64,000 nucleotides of DNA, taken from the NCBI RefSeq assembly GCF_010015585.1, contig NW_022985076.1:1-64000 (forward strand), written 5' to 3'. This document shows, piece by piece, positions 55,471 to 64,000 of this stretch. The position numbers and the translations under genes are program-made. Origin of the DNA: Eremomyces bilateralis CBS 781.70. Its lineage: Eukaryota > Ascomycota > Dothideomycetes > Eremomycetales > Eremomycetaceae. The stretch's first letter is position 1. Every line of letters begins with the position of its first letter. A model generated the notes under the pieces. It worked only from the letters and a program-made list of their open reading frames with translations, ran no database searches and was not told the DNA's origin.

Positions 55471-56159
55471 CTTGAATGGTCTAGCCCGATGGCAGCTAAC
55501 TTTCAATTGGGGAATTGACGATGCAAACAAGAACGAAGTTCCAGGATACGAAACGCACAAGAATCACAGTTGACAGTCGTGATGCGATTGATGCCGAGCG
55601 GCAGTTCCTTCCTCGGTCGGGCTAACTCGGAGCTTCCCAGCCAATCAACAGCCGTGTTTTGTAAAAGTACCAAGCCACCCACACGTGCTCGACCACGTGA
55701 CCAAAATTCTCACTACATCTCCGAAAAAATCCAATCCCCTTTGAACTTCTTCTTCTTCTTCTTCAGATAGTTATTACTGGATCTCAAAATCAGCTCTTGA
55801 CCGCATGGAATGAAAAGATTTGATGGTTGCTTGTCAACTCGAGGTCCCAGACCGATCAACCCCGTAGTTAATCGCGCATTGCCTGTTTCTCAATCAGTAC
55901 GGTGCGTTTCATATCAGGGGTACATTTTGTCGTTTGAATATCAGGTCTTGAATGTATGCCAACATACAGATGCAGTCCCTAGAATCCAAAGCATTGCAGA
56001 CCTTTGTGAGCTTCCTACATGTAACATCGATGTCTCGTCCTCGTCCACTAGGCTAACTCACACTTCCACCTTACCCGTGAAGTTTTTTTCATACCCCGAT
56101 GATGAATTAAATTGAAGCCCGCTAGAGTTTTGACGTCTCCCACCTCCGCAAACGGGAAA
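55471..56159. promoter_or_regulatory. Divergent promoter, SDH3 and WDR89-like gene, with a CTT microsatellite
   Basis: 689 bp between opposite starts. A (CTT)n run of six units lies at about 55747-55764. Pyrimidine-rich stretches precede the WDR89-like start. No gene seen. Confidence 0.5.
55747..55764 (+). repeat. CTT trinucleotide microsatellite
   Basis: About six CTT units within the shared SDH3/WDR89-like upstream region. Such polypyrimidine runs are common in fungal promoters. Confidence 0.6.
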
Positions 56160-57518
56160 ATGACGTCCTTAACTTCCACCTCGTCCGGCAATCTCGGCCT
56201 ACCCGCCAATTCATACATCTACTCCATCACCCCATTGACCGCCCAGGTGGGATTCAAGAGCTATGCTCCTGTCTTGGGACCTGGTCGTATGGCTGCCCTA
56301 TGTTCCGACGACTCCGTCCGATTTTTCGATCCGGAGCGGTGTTCAGCGGGGCAATCATCATCCGGGTCAACAGCTCTGCATAATGTCAATTCAAGCGTGA
56401 CGGCTCTCTGCCGATGGGCAGCGGACGGCGAAGAGTGTAAGAACATTTTCACCACCGGTAGAGATGGGTTGGTAAGGCTTTGGGATCTGCGGAGCGGCAA
56501 GAAGAGCATGGAGTTGTCGAGCCCGAAGAGCGTACCGATGTCGGCGCTGGGAGCGAGCTATGCAGGCAATTGTATCGCGGCGGGAATGGAGTTGGAGAAG
56601 AATGGACCAGCAGAAACGCTCTTGTTTCTATGGTGAGAGAATGGCAATGGTTTCAAAGATATGAAGGCCTAATGCTCCCTACAGGGATCCTAGAAAACCA
56701 GGCAGTCCCTCAGTCACATTTGAGGAAAGTCATACAGACACAATAACAGAGGCATGGGCAATTCCTCACAAGGACATTGGAGCACGGAAATCTAACATCA
56801 AGCCTAGATCCAATTTCATCCAGAGAAACGGCATTTAATGCTCACCGGTTCTACAGACAGCCTTATCAATATCTTCGATATCCGGCAAACGGAGGAAGAC
56901 GACGCATTGATTCAAGTGATCAATCACCGCTCTGCCATCCACCACTGTGGCTTCCTGTCCGATGACAATATCTATGGCCTGGGAACGGACGAGACTCTAT
57001 CTTTCTACACTCTGTCGGACCCCGATTCCGATCAACCCGATCCGAACCCCGCACAGCTAGGAGATGTCCGAGAGTCGCTGGAGTGTGACTACGTAGTCGA
57101 TGTGGTCCGAGCAGGCGGCGACTGGATGCTCGTTGCCGGCAGCTTCACGGAGAAGCGAGTCGACCTGGTACCTCTTCGCGCTCCCAATTCCAAAGGCTCT
57201 CTATCATGGACGCCGGATACCGGTTCACGAGTACGCATATCCGGAGCGCATGGCGAAGAGCTCGTGCGAGACGTGTACGCGGAGGTGGCCGATGCAAACG
57301 TAAGGCCGATCTATTTGATATATCCTTATCCGCCGTGAATTAACGTGGATTGCTAGAACCCTATCGTCATCACCTGTGGGGAGGATGGTTTTGTGCGGAG
57401 CTGGAAGTCAGGTTTGGAGAGACAAGGGCGTGATTCGGTGGGGAAGAGCTCCGTTCAGAAAAGCAAATCGGGCAAATCGAGCGGCAAGGGGGAGAAGGCA
57501 AGATTCAAACCGTATTGA
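56160..57518 (+). CDS. WD40 protein, WDR89-like
   Basis: I read join(56160..56632, 56685..56751, 56808..57299, 57357..57518), 397 residues. The start is MTSLTSTSSGNLGLPANSYI. WD40 blades: AALCSDDSVRFFDP, NIFTTGRDGLVRLWDLRSGK, ETLLFLWDPRKPG (formed across intron 1), LMLTGSTDSLINIFDIRQ, and VITCGEDGFVRSWKSG at the end. The tail is basic and Lys/Ser-rich (QKSKSGKSSGKGEKARFK). Intron 2 appears to be GC-AG: GAG/gcatgg, branch TCTAAC, acceptor CTAG, giving TITE-IQFHP as in the family; no GT donor nearby keeps frame. The role of WDR89 proteins is unknown, probably scaffolding. Confidence 0.82.
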
Positions 57519-58577
57519 GATTTGAGGGGCTAGATGGAAGGCTAGAGGGACAATTCATGCCATCCTACGGCCGTACTGCACGTAGTATGAGTCACGACGC
57601 AGTCAACTCTGTAATACATAGTCTGTAAGTTATGAAGAATGTCAGGTGTGGTGTGGCCTGGTCCTGATCAGCTCACGGTAGCAAACCGTGCACTGAAGCG
57701 GTTATACAGAATACTACCTACTTGGTTACCGTCATATGAAAGAGTGAGCTGTGACTTGTGAGAACGCATCTGCGAACCAGGTCACTCGCGGGAATATGGA
57801 ATATTAGAAGCATAAATGCCCGAAGGCTCGATGGTGGCTTGACGCATATCCGATGTGCCAAGACTTTGCCAAGCCCACTATGACCAGGGGCTGTGCCTAC
57901 AATGGGTGGGGCGGGACGCATCATCGCCTTTTGCTGAGCCCTCTCAATTCCCCTCCCAATCTTGAATCCCCCACCCGATCCCTCCTCTACCGCGATTCTC
58001 CCATTGCTTTGAATATTTATGACGGATATTTTGGGTTTCTTGCCCTTCTATGAAGGAACTATTTGAATATTTTGCCATTGTTGCCGTAAATCAAGGCTTT
58101 TAGTCAAGAATTTATAGAGTCGTCCATGGTTAGAAACGGTCCCTTATTAGCTTTTACAGCCTACTGCAAGATCGCAAGAGCCTTCTGTATCACGCGAGCA
58201 GATTCCATTGGCACTTGCTTGGACGCGATACAGGACTGAACATATAAGAACTGAACTACTGGCAACCAAACAAGTTCCTCATGTCGTCGTCCTTGCGGCC
58301 TGAAACCCTCATCGCGCCGAGAGAAAAAGGCTGACTGGTCTTCCACAAACGTCAACATTGCTTTGACGAACCGTTAACCACTTTTCCAATCTGCCGTATG
58401 ACTCCTGTCTCTTCTTAAAGGGCTGATTTGCTACTGTTGCTCCTTTATTATCTGTTCAGAACACACCGGTCGTTTAATATACCAGCAACGAAGAACCCAT
58501 CGCAGGATCTTAGCACACGAGCGTACCACTATCGTACACATCCCTCATTTCTCTCGCCTCTCCACACACCCATCACC
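57519..58577. other. Intergenic region
   Basis: About 1.06 kb between the WDR89-like stop and the USP start. Frame 58428-58577 continues in phase upstream of the chosen USP start but is not family-like. Nothing else recognised. Confidence 0.5.
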
Positions 58578-60689
58578 ATGTCCCTCGAAAATGCACTGGA
58601 TGAGGAGCGTCTCGAGATCCTCGCGCTCCTCGAGGGTCGCCCGACTAACTCTGCACCTCCGACAAATCGTGAGAGAGCGTCCAGTCCGTCCGTCACCAAA
58701 TCGCCAGTACGGAGCATGCTCGACATAGGCCCTCCTCCTCCCCAGCCGCGAAGCATGCTGGATGTCGGACCAGCGCCTTCCACGGTCCCTCGACATACTT
58801 CGATCGCCGGCCAAGCAGCGGGCGTTTCACGTATCACCCAATCTCCAGCTCGAAGTCCTCCGCAATCACCTCCACACCAGCGTCGCATACATTCGTCCCT
58901 GGCAGGCTCGGCTGTCAACCCAGAGGAGGCATACAAATTCGAAATGCTTCCGTCCATTGAAGCACACGCGTTGCCGAAACGCGTGACTCAGGGTGGAAAG
59001 AAGGCCAAAGGGGCAATGTCGAGCGTGTTTGGATCTGGAGACAGCTCCTCAAGAGCCGGATCACGGTCTGGACCGCTCACGGGCCATAAAAAGTCAAAGT
59101 CTCCGGGTACGCGGTCTCAGTCACCTGCGAATCGTAATCTACATCTGATGCCGGATCCTGGAAAATATTATTCCGAATCTGGAAAAGCGATTGACATGTC
59201 GAGTGCGTACCGTCGACTTTCGGACGCCGCACTCTTGCGCCATGGAGGAACTTTCGCCAGTCTGCCTCACCGGAAAGGTTCCGACCCCGAAACGGGGGAA
59301 TTTATAGGCGCTGATGGCCACGTTCGATTAGAGATGGACTACGACCCTGACGAGAAAGACGAGGAAGCCCTGGAAATTTCCGACGATAGTTCAGATGAAG
59401 ATGTCGCCGGCAAGAAACGTGGTCGACGTCGTACGCGGGAGGGAAGCACTGGAAGTGTTGGTGGACTTGAGGCCAAGGCCAGGACTCTGAACATTGATGG
59501 CGGGAAACGACCGCCGACGTCTCTCATGGGCGCGGCGGAAGAGGAACGGAAAGAGACCGCCTACAAGTACCGGTCCCTCCTTGACGACCCATCCATATCC
59601 ATCACGGAACCCGAAGACTCCCTCGAATACATCACACAGGCCAATAAACGTCCGGGTGTTCATCCTGCCACCAACTTTGATGCGCATTCAGCCCTTTCTA
59701 CACCCATGACCTCCGACGATGAGGGCGATTTGGATGACATCCGAAGAGCACAAAAACTAGAACTCACGGCATCCCAGGTGAAGAGCACGCCTGAAAACCA
59801 GCGATGTGTTCGCGAGATCATCAGGGGCGAATACATCACCCTTCAGGAAGAAGCACAACAAGGACTTCGGCGCCAAAGGGTTTACTTGGTTGCTACAGAC
59901 TTGAGCGACGAAGCCGAGTACGCGCTGGAATGGACCATCGGCACTGTTCTCCGCGATGGAGACACCCTTCTCGCAGTCTACGCCATGGACGAAGAGGCGA
60001 TCGGCGCGACCACCGATGCTTCCCACGAAAAGACAGAAGGCAACGGCTCAAGTGACCCAACCAGCCTCCTTAGGACCCTCAGTAACGATGCGGCCGGACC
60101 CACGGGGCTCATTCATGGAACCCATCCCCTTACTGCCGCGAACCTATCTCCTCTCGCCACCGTAACGAACGCCGATGGCACAAAGAGTCGGAGTCCGGGC
60201 AACCGTGCCCGCTCCGTCTCCCCCATCTCGAATCCTGGCTTTGCAGCGATGGACAAAGCGGAGCGGGAGCGCTGGCATGCGGTGATGGAAGTGAGCGACC
60301 GGTGCATCAAGCTCATACGGGGGACGAGGCTCCAGGCTCGCATCTTGGTGGAGGTGTTCCATTGCAAGAATCCGAAGCACATGATCACCGAAGTCATCGA
60401 CTATCTAGAGCCGACGTTGGTGGTTCTGGGCAGCAGAGGAAGGAGTGCATTGAAAGGGTATGATTCGAGATACTGACACTGTTGTTCGACCACGTCAAAA
60501 TCTAACGGTTATCCAATTAGCGTTCTTCTAGGGTCCTTTTCCAACTACCTCGTTACGAAGTCCTCGGTCCCGGTCATGGTCGCCCGCAAGAAACTTCGAA
60601 AACACCCCAAATACAAACGCACGAACACGCGTTTCAGCAACGTGCTGTCAAGTCCGTCCGGGAAACTGGCGAGTGCCAAGATAGACTAG
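58578..60689 (+). CDS. Universal stress protein (USP) with long disordered N-terminus
   Basis: I read join(58578..60457, 60521..60689), 682 residues. The chosen ATG gives MSLENALDEERLEILALLEG, a conserved fungal USP opening; an upstream in-frame start at 58428 would add an unlikely hydrophobic leader. A repeated SMLD element (VRSMLDIGPPPP, PRSMLDVGPAP) occurs near residue 40-60. About 430 disordered residues precede the USP fold: RQRVYLVATDLSDEAEYALE and TIGTVLRDGDTLLAVYAMDE. After a Ser-rich insertion come ILVEVFHCKNPKHMITEVID, LVVLGSRGRSALKG-VLLGS and VPVMVARKKL. GSRG(x9)GS is the ATP-binding motif of UspFG-type proteins, split here by the single intron. A stress-signalling role is inferred from the family. 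Confidence 0.87.
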
Positions 60690-61678
60690 CATATCACACA
60701 TCACACCATACTTCTCTACACACACAAATACATACACCCCTCTCTCCCCACATAGCGGATACTGCTTCACATTCTGCACTGACACACGGTACGAATAGTC
60801 GAGTCTGTACAGTTATGTTAACATGATTCGCATCCACAGATCACAACCAGCGGTGATCAATCGCTCTTCTCGGTGCAAGCCACGCCAAGGGAACGCGTGT
60901 TGGAGGCGGGCAAGTTGACCTGGATCAAGCATGGGGAGCGATGGTTGAAGAGCTGTAGCGAGCAGTTGCAGGGTCTTACACTGGGGAGACGGCGAAGCAC
61001 CTCGGATTTGTAAGGGAGGGGAACCCGGTTGCGGATGAGCTGGGCATGGGATATGGTTTTGGGGAATATCATTGCTTCGGTTCTCTCAGAGGGGCTGTAT
61101 GGTGCTTCGGGAAGCATATTCTGCGGATTGTGGTTCCGCTCATGAATGCAAGATATCAAATTTTTATTTCGTGACAGCCGTGATCGGTGTTTGGCGAGCT
61201 CGGTATATTTGACGACGACTTGGTGAATTCTGAGTTTCTCCTTACCTAGGTACGTCCTGGGATGAAATGACCACTGGTGGCTTGAAACCGTCCCTGTTTC
61301 GGGCTTGAATTGGTCATTTACAGGGGTTTTATGAACTCAGACAAACCGAAGAAAAAATTCGTCAACATCGAGACAGTACGGCAATCGTTAATTCAACCGA
61401 AATGACGAATATATTATTCCTATGGAGATCAACTAGGCCATATGGGCAGCATTGTTGGCCGTTCGAAAATGATTCCGTGGCCAGCAGATCTATTGTACAA
61501 AAAATTAAAGGAATCCCACGAACTCCACCTTGACGCTGGATACTCTATGATACGGACTGGAAAGCAGTTCTCCACGCGATGCTGAATCCCCGTTGTCCTG
61601 CAATGACCAAAATGTAAATGCTGGCCCAAAACTTCAAAAAGTATCCACCAATGCAAATAATGAAATACTGTACCACGG
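60690..61678. other. Convergent intergenic region
   Basis: About 1 kb between the USP stop and the GT4 stop. It begins with a CA-rich stretch (60700-60740), probably 3'-UTR sequence. No gene seen. Confidence 0.5.
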
Positions 61679-64000
61679 TCATTCCATGGTACGGACGTCA
61701 CTCAATCGACTAGGAGTGAACTTCGCTGAAGAGCCCGGACTTATCCTGTTCAACTTCGCTTCTCGAACCCTTAGTCTCTCCGGTAACTTCAAAGATGACT
61801 CCCGTTTTGGAGCCGACAATCGTTGCGGACCACCGCGAGCATGGTGGGCAGCGACTGGACCCTCATCATCGCTGACACTATTCGAAGGGCTCCTCTTCCT
61901 CGGTGGACTGACCAGAGACGAGCCCTGTTTCGTATCGCTCGCAAAGCTTACACGACTGCTTGTCGCTGCCTTGCGGGGAACAGGCGGCAACACCTCGACG
62001 GGCGTGGTGGTCCCCGAGTCGAACGGAGTCGAGCTAGGTCTAGCACTAGACTTGGGGCTTCCATGACCAGGCTGATGGAGAGAATTGCGACTGCTCTGGC
62101 GACTGCTCTGGACGTTCAGTTCGCTGTAGATGCTGGTGAAGGAGGTGGCGCCGGATGCACGGTCGCGGCCGCGAAGCCATGGTGTCTTCGGATGAGCCAT
62201 TTTTTCTAGCTGCTTATCGCTCTTCTGCTCCATTGTGGCGGACACTGCAGGTAGGATCTCAAGGTCCAAGGCTTCCCAGCGGGCTTTGCCAATCCAGAGC
62301 ATCTGCTCGTGTTCGCGGAGATAGCGCGCCCCACTGAAGGATTTCTGGACGATGGTGCGTGCTTTCATGCCGAGGGCACGACGGTGGTCGCTCTTGTCAT
62401 ACATGCGCTGAGTGATTCGCTTAACGTCCTCAGGGGTTGGTTCAAAGGGTAGGGCGGGGGCAGGTTCATTCGGGTTGTCATCGGCGAACTTGGACCACTC
62501 TCCAAGCATGGCGAGGATGTTGACTTGTGCCCGAGCAAGTGAGTAGGGGTCGTTGGGGGCGACAACCTCGCTATATCGCTCGCCTGTGTCTGGGTCCGTC
62601 AAGACTCGCAACGATGCACCGACATCTGTTGCGACAACAGGTGCACCGGTTAAAGCCGCTTCTCCGAGTGCCAAGGGAAGACCTTCAGACACTGAAGAGT
62701 TGAGGAATAGCCACGTGGTTGCCAGCACCTTTGTGGGGTCCGCTGTTCCCCGCAGAGTGACTTGAGGTGCAAGTCCCTTGGTCGCGATCAACTCCTGGCA
62801 TTCGGATGAATAGATGGGGGCTTTGTTCAAAGCGCCGTATATGTCAAGAACATAGTCATCGAAACCCCACTTGTTGATGATGATGTCGGCGGCCAGAAGC
62901 GCGGTCTTGATATCTTTCGCAAGCCAAAGATGGCTTAGCATGGTTACCGTCGGTTTCTTGGTCGTGATCTCGGTGACCGGAGCAAACTTGTGCATGTCTG
63001 TGATCCCATTGACGACTGGGTCGATCTTGCGACGGAACTTGTTCCGATGTTCGATTCCACCTTGAGATGTTCCAATTTCAATTTCCCAGCCAGGATTGAA
63101 AGTGTCCGTGCAAGGTAAGATAACATCCGCGTGATGAAGGATGAGCATGGACGTAAGACGCATGAGACCAAGGAGAGAATTGCGAATGAATGGTGGTAGA
63201 GTGCAAAGAGCGGAAGACTGTGTAAAGTTAGAAGCACATCTTATGGATGGGCCGGAAAATCGCTCTTACCAAGTAGAGGTTTGTCTCCCGCCAGCTAATA
63301 GCATGGTCCCAAATTTGGAGAGTACAGTTACGCTTAATTTTACAAACAATCCCGTAAGACGCCGAAACACTATGATGCGATGCTTGGAAAATGGCCGGTA
63401 TCCGCTCCGGGATAGGTATCGAGAAAATGAAAAGATCTAAGGCACGGTTAGCACTTGACAGTAGCAGAAAAGTTTGCTCGGCTTACAACGGAACCATAAA
63501 TCCAAAGCCGAATCAAAATGACCGATCGTGGGGTATTCGGTGTCAAACCACTCTGATGGCGGTTTCGCGTTCGGGATGCTCTCGAGCCAGAGGTTGCGCC
63601 AGGCGTCTTTCACAATATCGCTTGTCCACACTTCCTTCCAGTGCCTGGAGTCCTGGAAGTAGGTATTGAGGTTTACCAAAGCCCGAGTCGCTTGTTTGAC
63701 ATGCGCTGGGGTGATCCGGACGGCTCTGGCACCTCTCACAAGAGCCGTCAATGTTGGAACGAAATTGCGCTTGATATCATCTCTGGTGGACTCAATTGTA
63801 AGCTGGTCAACTTCGCTGTCCAACTTGTTGAAGAACATTCCGTGAATAGGAGCCATAAAATCGAGACCCCACAAGGGAATGACCTTCAAAGACTCCACGT
63901 TTTCTTCAGTCTGGTGCTTCGGGAGACCGAAATCGTTGGCGGATTCCACAACCATATGCCATCGAATGGATTTAAGGTTGTTGATGAGGTCTCTTCGGCA
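61679..64000 (-). CDS. GT4-like glycosyltransferase, 3' part; gene continues past the right edge
   Basis: I read complement(join(61679..63217, 63270..63436, 63487..>64000)); about 740 residues are visible and the start lies outside. The order is SIRWHMVVESANDFG, then VIPLWGLDFMAPIHGMFFNK, then FIFSIPIPERIPAIFQASHH, SYGIVCKIKRNCTLQIWDHA and LILHHADVILPCTDTF. The GT-B second lobe follows: KPTVTMLSHLWLAKDIKTAL, then APQVTLRGTADPTKVL and SEGLPLALGEAALTGAPVV, with the E(x7)E motif of retaining GT4 enzymes. The tail is Ser/Arg-rich and disordered. It resembles the fungal PelF/GT4-like cell-wall glycosyltransferase group; the exact product is unknown. Both introns (52 and 50 bp) have good splice sites. 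Confidence 0.8.

Noticed and set aside
58428-58577. Hydrophobic N-terminal extension of the USP
   Set aside because: In frame, but a leucine/tyrosine-rich leader is atypical for this soluble family, and the ATG at 58578 opens the conserved SLENALDEERLEI segment.

Overview
The window is nuclear DNA of a filamentous ascomycete (Pezizomycotina). Evidence: most multi-exon genes have short (about 48-80 bp) GT-AG introns with CTAAC/CTGAC-like branch points. The genes include fungal families such as TVP23, DUF1776, DUF3405, Nif1/Dsf2-like Sel1 proteins, a HET-domain relic and a PARP-E2 fusion. I cannot place it below subphylum from sequence alone; Eurotiomycetes or Dothideomycetes is a guess. No tRNA, rRNA or CRISPR was recognised.

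Layout. 1-0.65 kb: 5' part of an unidentified minus-strand gene running off the left edge. 1.3-8.9 kb: a compact housekeeping block with MCR1 (NADH-cytochrome b5 reductase), a complex I NDUFB8/ASHI subunit and the SWR1 ATPase. 9.4-12.1 kb: a gene graveyard, with the C-terminal tail of an SNF2-type helicase abutting a broken gene of unknown function that has an Ig-like first domain. 13.6-19.3 kb: a second compact block with a CDC1-like phosphoesterase, an ANCHR-like B-box protein, TVP23 and a CitE/CLYBL-like lyase. 19.3-20.2 kb: an 882-bp DNA transposon relic with terminal inverted repeats and TA target duplications. 20.6-22.1 kb: a D-2-hydroxyacid dehydrogenase. 24.7-26.6 kb: a six-exon seven-transmembrane receptor-like gene. 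26.6-33.2 kb: a gene-poor stretch of about 6.7 kb. 33.2-39.0 kb: a Nif1/Dsf2-like Sel1 protein and a DUF1776 protein. 39.6-41.5 kb: a broken HET gene. 42.4-44.4 kb: a five-exon arrestin-like trafficking adaptor. 45.3-48.8 kb: a PARP catalytic domain fused to an E2 ubiquitin-conjugating domain. 49.5-53.3 kb: a probable COG7 and a DUF3405 type II membrane protein. 54.8-60.7 kb: SDH3, a WDR89-like WD40 protein and a universal stress protein. 61.7 kb to the right edge: the 3' part of a GT4-like glycosyltransferase.

The genes do not form a pathway or cluster. Loose themes are mitochondrial respiration (MCR1, NDUFB8, SDH3), Golgi and secretory function (TVP23, COG7, CDC1-like, DUF3405, arrestin) and ubiquitin or ADP-ribose signalling. 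Several pairs are divergently transcribed from short shared promoters (NDUFB8/SWR1, TVP23/CitE, PARP-E2/COG7, SDH3/WDR89). Exon joins below were read by eye from frame continuity, splice signals and family conservation; no database search was run.
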